Assembly (NCBI GenBank): GCA_949358305.1
Contig: OX442314.1
Coordinates: 53,267,369-53,331,368, forward strand
Direction: 5' to 3'
DNA: 64,000 bases
Source of the DNA: Strigamia acuminata
Taxonomy: Eukaryota; Arthropoda; Chilopoda; Geophilomorpha; Linotaeniidae
This document shows positions 21,691 through 30,889 of this stretch, one piece after another. The notes under the pieces were generated by a model. That model was not told where the DNA came from and made no database searches. It saw nothing but the letters and a program-made list of their open reading frames with translations. Position 1 is the stretch's first letter, and every line of letters starts with the position of its first letter. The position numbers and the translations under genes were made by a program.

Positions 21691-21906
21691 CTCGGTGAAA
21701 GCTTTGAGGATTAAACCCTTTGACCTTAACCGGAGCAGAGTTCCTTGTGAAAAACTGTCTTTGGGTTTTGACTTTGACTGAGAATGTCGGGTCGTTTCTC
21801 GTTCATCATATTCCGACTGCGATCTTGAGTCCGCTCTAGGTTTCGGTACTTTTACGTTATACGAAACGTTGCGAGAATGACGTGATTCTTCTCTTGACCG
21901 ACTCAT
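21637..21906 (-). CDS. Short Ser/Arg-rich ORF, unknown
   Basis: 89 residues. The N-terminal half is dense in Ser, Arg and charged residues, like RS-domain or nucleic-acid-binding tails. The last third runs into the satellite and is probably artificial. It is in the minus-strand series of small ORFs of the P1/P2 cluster. No recognised domain. Could be chance. Confidence 0.25.
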   Translation of the reverse strand: MSRSREESRHSRNVSYNVKVPKPRADSRSQSEYDERETTRHSQSKSKPKDSFSQGTLLRLRSKGLILKAFTEFTLFRRHSFRRPRTFFC

Positions 21907-22106
21907 GACTCTCTAGTCTTAACATGGGAACACTGACAATGTAGGAAATAACAGAAAATAGAGAATTAATACAACTAGAGAGTAACATTTACATAAAATT
22001 GGATAAATAACAAAACAAGTAAGAAATACAGTAACAGCAAATGGATAACAAATATCCCAAATGGATAAATAAATCCAGGTAACAACAGTTAGGTTCTATT
22101 CCTGCT

Positions 22107-22331
22107 CTAAGCAAGTTTCTTATTTCCTACTCTGAACACGTTTTTAACGGGAAAAACTATAGCAATGCCCAGGATGAGCTTGTTCGAAATGCGACCGCCT
22201 GCAATTTGATTAACAACCGGATTAACTATCGAATTCACGACCGAATTAGCGATCAGATTGGTATCTGGGTTTGACGGATTAACATAAACATCCACTCGAA
22301 AAGAAAAATAACGAAGATTAAAGTTCTTCAT
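22107..22331 (-). CDS. Short ORF with Asn/Val repeat and hydrophobic end, unknown
   Basis: 74 residues with an NxxxNxxVN-type periodic segment (about 18-45) and a hydrophobic stretch (about 52-62). Its ATG overlaps the stop of the preceding frame as ATGA (22328-22331), the stop-start overlap seen in polycistronic viral units. No domain recognised. Confidence 0.25.
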   Translation of the reverse strand: MKNFNLRYFSFRVDVYVNPSNPDTNLIANSVVNSIVNPVVNQIAGGRISNKLILGIAIVFPVKNVFRVGNKKLA

Positions 22332-23260
22332 TTCTTCTCGACTTTTGTCGACTTGTCTTCGGGCTTCTCTACCTCGGTCGAAGTTAAGAAGTCTGACGAC
22401 TCCTTGGTCGCCTCGTTAGAGATGGCAGAAAACACAGCTTCATCTGGGTTATCCATCTCTTCCGGACTCGGCGACGGAAACGGCAAATCCTCCAATAAGT
22501 CGGACACGAAATCAATCAAAGAGATTGAGGGCTCTTCAGCATCCTCATAATTTGATTCGTCGGACACATCAGATTTGGCGACTGGAGGGACCTCCGGCTG
22601 CTTCTGCTGCTCATCTACGATCTTTTGGAGCCGACAGGCTCTTCCTCGTGCAACGATGTTCTGATGCTGGACCTGGGCAATCTCTTTTGCCTTCGCAAGT
22701 TTGAGACAACCTCGTCCCCGGTGAGCGGTCTACGAGCAAACGACCACTTCCTCCTCTACGACTGCAACATTTTCCACGGCTTGGACAGTTTCATCAGAAA
22801 CCTCTGAAGCATCGGAAGATGGCGGTTGTCGAAATAATTCGACCATTAATCCCGCGTTGGTTTCTGCCCTCGCTCTCGTTAGAAAACGTGGGTCAATGTA
22901 AACAGCCTCGCCGCGACTGTTGTGGAAAACTTGGCAAGTCGAGCAATGGGCCCAGCAACGCTTCTCGTTGGGCTTCAAGCACTTGAGGACATGCGGTTCC
23001 ACTTCTTTCCTCGACGGCTCCGTGCGCGGTTCCACTTTGAATCCGCGGCAGTTGGGGCACCGCATCAACGATGATCCCGCAGAAGCTCCACAACACCATC
23101 CGCTGCCGACGCAAAACGGACAAATGGTCTGGGTAGCCTGGTCGGTCACGATGTTGTCATGGGGAATTCTATGGCAATATCCTTGGCGCACTGCTCACAG
23201 CGCAGACGTGCCGCTTCGTCCTTCTTCTTGGCCTTGTAGACCAAACGTTGCTCGTTAGTT
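22328..23260 (-). pseudogene. P2-family long frame (CxxC zinc modules, acidic tail), with one TAG and one frameshift
   Basis: From 23191 to 22328 one frame is open for 287 codons except for a single TAG at about 22730-22732. The first part holds ICPFC..GWCCG, RCPNC, HCSTC and a VYIDP motif, probably two or more zinc knuckles. After the TAG comes a charged, possibly coiled-coil segment, then a Glu/Asp/Pro-rich acidic tail ending in a Lys cluster. The family's N-terminal segment (LRCEQCAKDIA) can be read further upstream to about 23260, but in another frame because of a 1-base deletion relative to the copy at 23.9 kb. Unknown function. Confidence 0.5.
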
Positions 23261-24238
23261 TAGGAGTGAGATTATTTTGACTAAATAATTTGTTTGTTTA
23301 GAATGGGTTTGAGCAAACATCACTCCAAAAGGAGCCACCGACGTCATCAGCACAGCTCCAGCTCGTCAACATCATCAAGCGACGAGAGGCAACGCTTGGC
23401 CGAACATGCCCAAATGCGACAGCAGTTCATGCCCATGGTACCAGCACAGCCGGTACCGACGTTTAATTTGACGCCGCTTCAACTTGCGACGCTGAACTGG
23501 ATTGGATCTCATCCGGAGATTCTTCCAGCCAACATTCTCATAAATGTCCCACTGCCAATGGAGGTTCCATTAGTCGCTGCGGCACAGTTAACAGTGTCAG
23601 ATCCGGCTCAGTTGGCCCCGTTGGTCCAAGTGGTGTATCCACTGGCTAACATTGTAAGCGTTCTTCTGGCTCCGCACACGCCCGTGTTTCAACCACCAGT
23701 AGCGAGCATCGCGCCAATCGTCGCTAGTGCTTTAGACTGCATCAGCAGCAACGATTTCTGAATGGATTCCAGCAGGCGCAGAGTCAACTGCTTCAGAATC
23801 AGGTTGGACGGGACCGCCTTCAGGAGCCTTCCGATTGCCAGTAACGACGGCGACGACTCGTGCTAACGAGCAACGTTTGGCCTACAAGGCCAAGAAGGAC
23901 GAAGCGGCACGTCTGCGCTGTGAGCAGTGCGCCAAGGATATTGCCATGGGAATACCCCATGACAACACCGTGACCAACCAGGCTACCCAGACCATTTGTC
24001 CGTTTTGCGTCGGCAGCGGATGGTGTTGTGGAGCTTCTGCGGGGTCATCGTTGATGCGGTGCCCCAACTGCTGCGGATTCAAAGTGCGACCGCACACGGG
24101 GCCGTGGAGGAAAAAAGTGGAATCGCAGGTGCTCGAGGACTTGAAGCACAACGAGAAGCGTTGCTGGACCCATTGCTCGACTTGCCGAGTTTTCCACAAC
24201 AGTCGCGGCGAGGCTGTTTACATTCACCCACGTTTTCT
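22882..24238. repeat. Inverted duplication of the P2 CxxC segment
   Basis: About 380 bases at 22882-23260 and 23861-24238 are inverted copies of each other with over 90% identity by eye. The ~600-base spacer carries the P1 ORF. The inverted arms explain why matching open frames appear on opposite strands. Confidence 0.85.
23294..23761 (+). CDS. P1-family ORF (Ser-rich basic start, W..HPEIL motif), unknown
   Basis: 155 residues. It starts with a His/Arg/Lys/Ser-rich segment (about 5-33), then a Gln/Met/Pro linker. A LNWIGSHPEILPANI segment lies at about 68-82, followed by a Pro/Val/Ala-rich hydrophobic part. The motif is shared with the minus-strand ORF at 18912-19553 (SWARNHPELLQANL). The short size and shared motif in two otherwise diverged ORFs argue for a real gene family. 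A possible splice acceptor (TTTGTTTAG) lies just before the ATG. Function unknown. Confidence 0.45.
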   Translation: MFRMGLSKHHSKRSHRRHQHSSSSSTSSSDERQRLAEHAQMRQQFMPMVPAQPVPTFNLTPLQLATLNWIGSHPEILPANILINVPLPMEVPLVAAAQLTVSDPAQLAPLVQVVYPLANIVSVLLAPHTPVFQPPVASIAPIVASALDCISSNDF

Positions 24239-24240
24239 TT
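23835..24240 (+). pseudogene. P2-family ORF cut by a repeat insertion
   Basis: The frame begins at 23835 and carries the N-terminal helical part (EQRLAYKAKKDEAARLRCEQC), then ICPFC, GWCCG, RCPNC, HCSTC and VYIHP. At about 24238 it runs into the ~650-bp dispersed repeat (copy 2), which supplies the last residues up to a stop at 24302. The minus-strand copy shows how the gene should continue, so this copy is truncated by insertion. No function known. Confidence 0.5.
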
Positions 24241-24905
24241 GGGGGTGTAAAATCCAACTCTTTACATCCGCGTGGTCACCCCTGGATAAACTGATGACTT
24301 GACACGTCTCAGTGGAACCAGAAGAGAGCTCTGGTCATTTGCAAATTTCTTTACTTGATTTTATTCCTATTTTTAACCTTTCTTTCTGTTAAAGTTGCTG
24401 TGCATTGTATTGTAAGCCCGCAGTCTTAACTTGAATGTGGCATTTACATGTGTTTGTATTGTAAGCCCATATTTATAACGTGGCATTTACAAACGATTTA
24501 AATAAATGCAACTTTAATTTCTTATTTTCTTGTTGTTCCCTTGGTCGTATGTTCGAGGCTTGTTAAGCATGATCTCTCCACATCTCCAATTCCATCAAAT
24601 GCTGATTCCACTCCATGAATCCGTACCACAAACTGATCTGCCGTCTCTCCATTCGCGAGGGCTTTTCTAACGAGATTTCTTTTCAAAAGTACTCGGGAAA
24701 TCCCCATGGGTGTTGTCCATAGTAAATTAGCAGTGATGAAAGATGATTCGTCAGAGAAGTAATTCCGTGAAAGATTAGCCTGGTATCATGCTTCGTTGGA
24801 ACCTTTGGAGCTATTTATCCGTCTGGTCGTGCATCAGCTGTCGCTTAAATAATTCTGCTTTTTTGCGCCAGTCGTTTATCGCCTCTTGTATTTGCGGGCT
24901 TTGAT
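24232..24905. repeat. ~650-bp dispersed repeat, copy 2
   Basis: Same orientation as the copy at 16181-16830. The left border falls inside the P2 frame. The minus strand of the second half encodes a broken frame starting MDTYQSPQIQEA and containing KKAELFKRQ, also present in copy 1. The protein was not recognised; a retroelement gag is one possibility. Confidence 0.75.
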
Positions 24906-25068
24906 AGGTGTCCATATTCCAAATGTCCCATGGCTCAATTTCCTAAAGGATTATTCACCATAAAGATTGACATTTCTGTGCCACATCGAAATAATGTGGC
25001 ACAGCACCAAAACAGCCTGTTTCTTGTCAGTTTCGCATTATTAACGAAAATTGACCCTTCTCGACTGG

Positions 25069-25590
25069 TTAGATTGAGTAGAAATTATCAAAAGTGGCAT
25101 CTGCTCTCACAGTGGATTTGAAGTGGGATATGGTACAAATTAAATAATCCACTCTGAATTTGTTTGCCAGACCTCCCATCTGATTAACGGCAACAATGGC
25201 ATTATCCAAAGCTGCATTTATGATGATTTTGATTGGTTCCCATTCTGCAGCACTTAAATGACCATCACCAGGTTCATGATTAATTAGATTTCTGATGTCA
25301 TGTAACCCATTATTCATTCCCCACTCATTTGCTCTCCACGCTTTGTTTTGATTGTGCCATTTCACTGGGAAATAACCTGATGTCCTAGCATTTTCAATTT
25401 CACTCAGGAGATTGGCTCTCATTACAGCAGTGTCCCCTAGATTTCGACCCACTACTTTCTTCATTTTATCTCTGACAATTTTTGCCAGATTTAATAATTC
25501 GCCTGTGCATCCGTCTGGTGTTCCTGTCAAAGTGACACAAAGACTATGTTTACTCTTGAAACGTACAAGTTGAAGTGAAGAAATTGTCAT
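25069..25590 (-). CDS. Unknown 173-codon ORF fused to LTR-derived start
   Basis: The first ~16 residues are encoded by a 46-base piece that is also found inside the LTR at 26609-26772, so the real coding part starts after it. Residues about 20-160 look like a soluble helical protein with Trp-rich motifs (KWHNQNKAW, AAEWEPIK, NQMGGLANKF). It has no stop and no low-complexity bias. I do not recognise it. It may be an exon of a host gene or another element's gene interrupted by the copia debris. Confidence 0.35.
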   Translation of the reverse strand: MTISSLQLVRFKSKHSLCVTLTGTPDGCTGELLNLAKIVRDKMKKVVGRNLGDTAVMRANLLSEIENARTSGYFPVKWHNQNKAWRANEWGMNNGLHDIRNLINHEPGDGHLSAAEWEPIKIIINAALDNAIVAVNQMGGLANKFRVDYLICTISHFKSTVRADATFDNFYSI

Positions 25591-26060
25591 ACTCTTTTGT
25601 CAGCCCGCACAGCAATGCCCATGCCAGGTCAGTATCCGACACTGTCTGACCCGCATTGGTCAGCTTTTCCGAGCACTCCGACAATCTTACGAGATATTTC
25701 TCCATGATCTCGTCTGCCTGCTTCATCATTGTGTAAAACTCTCTTCGGAGTGAACAACCCGCAGAGAATTTTTCGGTTCATAAATCTCTTTTAACCGGTC
25801 CCAGGCTTCTTTCGCCATTTTCACCCCCGGATGTGGGATTGCTGCTGTGTTTTCACTGTCAATCCTATTATGGCAAAAGCTTTATTCTCCAGTTCTTGGA
25901 GTTTTGTGGCGTCCTTTTTTTTTTCGGACCCGTCCACTACCCCAAAAACCTTTTCTGTGAGAAGTAATTTCGTGCTAAATGCCCACAACAAATAGTTTGA
26001 CCCGTCCATTTTCTCGATCCCGTATGACGCGAAATTCGTAGACGAGGCAGAATCTGTCAT
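25590..26060 (-). pseudogene. Copia gag N-terminal fragment
   Basis: The frame from 26060 begins like copia gags of this window: a DGSNYLLWAF motif (compare TNYDTWKQQ and ENFDTWKIQ), then VFGVVDGSE. After a frame break it continues with KEAWDRLKEIYE and WALLCGLTKEYD, typical of the copia gag core. It ends abruptly at about 25585 where a 46-base LTR piece is joined. Frameshifts and truncation make it non-functional. A leader of about 550 bases separates it from the LTR at 26609. Confidence 0.8.
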
Positions 26061-26608
26061 TTTGTCTCAATAACAGCTAATACACACACTATTGTCAATT
26101 TTAACAATTCCCCCAAAATATAACGGCAACAATTGAACAATTGAACAATCTTAATTCTATCTTAACAATGCTTCGTTGCGCAGATCCGACAGTAAATAAT
26201 TCTAACAATTGCACACAGATGACGTCGTTCTCGTTTCGTTTCGCACGTGCCGCTCGACTCGCTTCAACAATAACGTTGCCCACGTTTTGTTCCAAAATGG
26301 CGTCGTGCGTTTCCAAATCGCTTTTGCACAAGTTGAAAGTCACAAAATGGCCTATTGTCCCTTATTTCTTGGGCTCATAAAGCTAATAGTGGTTGAAAAT
26401 AACTCACAGTTCCCGACCACGTCGTCGTTTGCGTTTACGTTCAAATTTAGCTCCGAATTCCCGCTCGTTGGGCTCGTCCGCCACATGTTTGTTTCGTCCG
26501 TCGTACGTTTGAAACGTCTCGTCGTCGTCGTTCTTCAACTCTGCCTTTTTTCCGCGATGCCCACTGTATTTACCCGCGCTGTCCAACGTCCTAACCCCAT
26601 AACCAATT

Positions 26609-26772
26609 TGTTATTTGGTAGTGCCGCGCGTAAATAATCACGAATGGTTAACGAAACAAAAAGACTATGTTTACTCTTGAAACGTACAAGTTGAAGTGAA
26701 GAAATACATGGTAGTCAATAGCAACAACAACACAAATACTTAGCAACTACCTTAACAATGTCAATCCTAACA
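26609..26772 (-). mobile_element. 5' LTR of the broken copia element
   Basis: On the minus strand this reads TGTTAGGATTG to CCAAATAACA, followed by AATTGGTTATGGGG, which matches the internal initiator-tRNA primer site used by the two intact copias. Length 164 bp. No matching 3' LTR was found apart from the 46-base piece at 25539-25584. Confidence 0.6.
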
Positions 26773-27590
26773 ATTTAAAATAACATATAATAAGGAATAA
26801 ACTCAATTAACAAATAATAATAACAGAATAATCAAGAACTCCATAAAATACATGCTTAAAATTAATAAGCTAGCTGTAATAAGTAAATAGATATATAAGC
26901 ATAGAAAAAAATTAAAAAAAATTAGACAAAAAATAATATAAATAAAGCCAAGGATAAAACGTGTATGAAAAAGTCATGTTTGGTAGTGAAAAATGTCAAA
27001 TCAGGGAAAACGGGATCATTGCAGAGTGTTTCCTTGCAAGGTTCCATACATGTATGTAATTATTGTGACGGCTTTTACTCAGCCAACATGGCCGCCAGAA
27101 ACTTTATTTCAAAATGAGTTAGGACACTTGTAACGAATAAATCATAAATAAGTGAGAGCATACAGAAACACATTTGGTCTCTAGAAAAATAACGTTATAC
27201 TATGCTATAACTAAAGAACCAATCTAATGGCAAACAAGGAGGTTCGTTTGGACCTGCTAAGATAATTTCTCTGTTGCAAAATACAATAGCAAACCGTTAC
27301 TATAAATGGTACAGAAGAACCAGTACACGATATAATGCAATGAAGCGACATATGGTACACATCGGTATAAATGCACTAATGATCTATAGGGGAAAGTGGT
27401 GTTGATTCTATCCCCTGTCTGAGGACCTTTGATCATCGTCCCTACCGTCCCGGGTATATTGGCACGACAATTTGGCCCAACATCAAACTGTTTGTTCTTT
27501 GGTGAATTCTAATCTATCCCTTTTCCCGCTGAAACTCTACACCTAACAGTAGGGACACAGCGCCCAAATTAACTAATTCAAAGGTATTGC
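26773..27590. other. Non-coding stretch
   Basis: AT-rich, no gene or recognisable element seen. Confidence 0.4.
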
Positions 27591-27599
27591 TTATTCATT

Positions 27600-27710
27600 T
27601 CAATATGAACCGTTCTGTCTCTTCATCATGTGAGAACAGAACGATGTCGTCAACGTACACTATCAGTATGGCGTCTCTGTCTCTGTCTACATACAGTCCC
27701 CTAAACGGCG
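27600..27710 (-). pseudogene. Copia reverse transcriptase fragment (YVDD box)
   Basis: The minus strand reads LYVDRDRDAILIVYVDDIVLF and then a charged segment, the Ty1/copia RT active-site block. Stops and loss of homology lie on both sides. A small remnant. Confidence 0.75.
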
Positions 27711-28518
27711 CTATGATAATATCAAGTCGGCTCGTTCCGGTTGGTAAGATGTCGTCTAAATCGGTTGATTATTTGGTCCTGGTTCATATCTGTGTAAATA
27801 AAAGGTTAGTATCCGAGTATTTGCGGTTGACTATCTGCATCGCCACAAACTTGGGGCGGTTATTGGTTTAAATGGCTTTTGCGAGACATTTACCAATTGA
27901 CCTCTTATAAATGTTTTATGACATTTATAATTGGTTGTGATAAGTCAAATGGTTCTTCATATAAGTAAACTGTTGCGAGTTTACATCATAACTTCTGGTT
28001 CCGGTTGTGTAATGGTGTATTTATTAGAGTATTACTTATTCAGTAAATACTCGTAATAATTCTGCTTACATAAAGTTGGCAATTTAGTTACACATAGGTA
28101 ACTAATCTTCAGATTGTTCAGTTCTGGAAGAGGTATCCATGTTTATGTATACTGGCAAGTATGACATAAACCAGCTGGGGATTTAATCTAACTAAACTTT
28201 TCCGAGTTTAGTTATTTCAATCCTAATGATACATTTTCGACACGCTGTTCGGCAGCCGTGGTTTACTGTATCTGGCAGGCCTTGTGGAAAACATGTTGGA
28301 ATATATCAGGCCCGACTGGATTCTTACTACTCATCGCCGCGACCTAATCTCCTCACGGCCACACAGCCGTCATCGGGCACCCGGACATAAAGGCATCATA
28401 TCACCCATCTCCACGTCAAGTGTACGCCGTATGTAGGTTGTCATAGGCTCGCAGAATAAGGGGCATTGACTGCGCAATCAACATGACAACCGAAGTAGTA
28501 GAAAGGGGCTCAAGAAAA
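27711..28518. other. Non-coding stretch
   Basis: No gene recognised; possibly decayed retroelement sequence associated with the RT fragment. Confidence 0.35.
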
Positions 28519-28527
28519 CATATAGTC

Positions 28528-28990
28528 GGGTACCCGTTCCAACGGCGAATCACCTAATGGCGAATTTTGAAAATTCGCCATTGGAAAGGTATTTTGACGT
28601 TCCAATGGCGAATCTGGGCAAATTCGCCATTAGAAACGTTATTTGCGTTTCCAATGGCGAATCTGTGGGCGTCATCTACCCCGACTCCCAATTCCTAAGA
28701 AGGGCTAACAAGGGGGGGCTGCGCCCCCCCTTGACCCCCCGCGAACCTAACCTTACTGGTTTTTTTGTCCAAAACCATTTTTTTGCGTCGGCTTGTTGCG
28801 GCAGATTCATGTCGCGCTCCTGTGGCTAATTTCTACCAATTCGCCATTAGAAAGGTCCAAATACGTTCCCAATGGCGAATTGGGAGAAATTTGCCATTGG
28901 GACTGCTTTTGGACGGAATAAGGTCGAAATTCGCCATTCGTCCGAATGGCCAGATTCGCCCTTAGACAATTCGCCGTTGGAACGGCACCC
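28528..28990. mobile_element. Hairpin-rich MITE with 9-bp target duplication
   Basis: 463 bp. Ends are GGGTACCCGTTCC and, inverted, GGGTGCCGTTCC, followed by AACGGCGAAT on both sides. CATATAGTC occurs directly outside both ends (28519-28527 and 28991-28999), a 9-bp target duplication. Inside, AATGGCGAAT and ATTCGCCATT recur about ten times in both orientations, and a long G/C hairpin lies at about 28708-28733. No ORF. GG-type ends with 8-9 bp duplications fit Merlin or MULE-like superfamilies. Confidence 0.8.
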
Positions 28991-28999
28991 CATATAGTC

Positions 29000-29679
29000 A
29001 AAATATCTGGTCAAGAGCGAGTTACTTCCTGTTGCGAGGAAGTATATACTCGAGGATAACAATAGCCTGGCCATTGCTCCAATGAGAGCAGTGGTCCCCT
29101 GAATCCTTCCAATCACTGGTCACGGTGATGGGATACTCAGAGCACATTTCCAGTCTAGGTGGTCAACAGGAACTGGATACGCAGGCCATAGCTCTCTGTT
29201 AGGTCGGGACAGGAACTGGATAGCCAGGGACACTTTTGGATTAAGTCTTTCAACTTGATCCGCGGGGGTCCGAGCTTGGTGCAGGTGCGAGGGGGGAGTT
29301 AATCCCCTAAACCTAGTTTTGAGGTAACTTTGCAGAGTTACTACAAAACAACATAATATCTATGTTTATTTCCATAAACATAAGATAAAGTTGGTTTTCT
29401 GTCTTGAAATCACATAAAAGTTGCATTTTATGTGGTTTCACATCAAACTGTATATTCTACTCGAATTTACCGCTTTTTGACGTCAGCGCCATCTATTGGT
29501 GGAATTTGTCATGATATCGCGTAAACAATACCGTGACCGTCATAGCTTTAAATTTTGAATCTCTTTTATCCTCACTAAATCACTACTTCTATCTCTCTTT
29601 CCTTCTGGAAAATCTCTCCACTACATGTCCCGATCGTGACTACCTGGATCCATCATGTCTCCATTTTTCGTGGTGAATG
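29000..29679. other. Non-coding stretch
   Basis: No gene recognised. Probably old repeat DNA. Confidence 0.35.
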
Positions 29680-29960
29680 TGTTATCAGGAATGACGAATG
29701 AATGACAGGTCAGTGTGAAGTCTAACTAACAAGTGGTTTATTTGAATTCAAAGTACAGATTATATATGTCTGGTCAGCGATGGCTGACCAATCAGGATAC
29801 GTCGTACGTTCGTACGACGTAAATACACTAGCCAATTACACAGTGAAAACCATCGATTGCACACGATTGATTCTCTCTTCTTTCTGCTGCTTTCTTGAAT
29901 CTCACTCGACTCTACCTACAACTCGACTGAAAATGGCTCGGCAATAACCTTTGCGCAGGA
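29680..29960 (-). mobile_element. Probable solo LTR
   Basis: On the minus strand a CATATATAAT promoter-like box is followed about 30 bases on by CAAATAAACC and then an end GATAACA at 29680, the usual U3-R-U5 order. The upstream border is approximate. It contains an 11-base-arm palindrome (29798-29821) and a GGTCAGC/GCTGACC inverted pair. No second copy was found in the window. Confidence 0.4.
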
Positions 29961-30370
29961 CGAGAGCACAAATGGCCTTGTCAACTTATCCCTATCCCTT
30001 TCTTGTATTTAAAATACTGTAATGTCTAACTTTTTCTTTTGACTGCTTTCGTCTTTTTGTCAGGATTCTGAGACCTTTCTGACCACAAGTGTATACTGGA
30101 CTCAAAGGTCCCACATTTAGGATAACTATTAACTATGTTAGGCGCAGCCATCTTTGCTTGAGAAAATCCCTGTCTTATATGAAATGATCTACACTCAACT
30201 TGTATGGTAAAATCTTTTATTCTTTTATCCAGATTAAGGAATAGAAGGAAGGTTTATTTTTTATTCTGTTTGCAGTTTGTATTGTTGCTTTGCTATTTCT
30301 CGCCAGGTTTATTCGACGAATCTTTTTTTCTTATTAATTAAATTGCTTCATTGATTTTGTTTTGTTATAG

Positions 30371-30490
30371 CTTCGAATTCTATTAAGAAATCAGCAGAAG
30401 GTGGAGCTTGAAGCGTTGGATAAATTGGGCGCCAATTACTTGTCGAATGTCTATTTGCCCAATAAGATTCGGTCGGGCGCTTGGATTTAA
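30371..30490 (+). CDS. Terminal exon of an unrecognised host gene
   Basis: A splice acceptor (TTTTGTTTTGTTATAG) precedes 40 codons ending in TAA. The peptide LRILLRNQQKVELEALDKLG continues with NYLSNVYLPNKIR and ends GAWI. The sequence is GC-richer than its surroundings and looks like a conserved C-terminus. Upstream exons on the plus strand were not found in the preceding repeat-rich DNA. I do not recognise the family. Confidence 0.4.
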   Translation, partial: LRILLRNQQKVELEALDKLGANYLSNVYLPNKIRSGAWI

Positions 30491-30889
30491 TTAATTCCGT
30501 TCGAAATTGCATTTTGGTATTTTCGTGTTTATATTATTTAATACACATTTTAGTCTTCTCACTGTGTTTCGGGTTTTCGTGATACTCCGTTTCCGGAGTG
30601 AAACCGGAGTCAACTCGGATCTAAATCTGTATGCTTGATTATAGTTACGGTTTTTATTGAGATTACGTCATGTTTTGTTACATCACTTATACTGTAAAGA
30701 CATCTTATGACGTTGTACTTAGATCGCGCGCTTATCCCATTGTCAGTGTGCTTCTGCTGCTCATTTTCTTTTCGAATTTCAGTCGCTCTGCGGCTCGTCG
30801 ATTTAAGACATCTATTTTTCTATTTGGTCTCTCTCTCATTGATTGGTTTCATCGGCAAACATTTCTACAATTCTCCCATGAAGTTTAAA

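Noticed and set aside
25539-26705. 46-base direct repeat taken at first as a target-site duplication of the copia fragment
   Set aside because: The right copy lies inside the LTR (26609-26772), and copia makes 5-bp duplications, so the left copy is a fused LTR piece.
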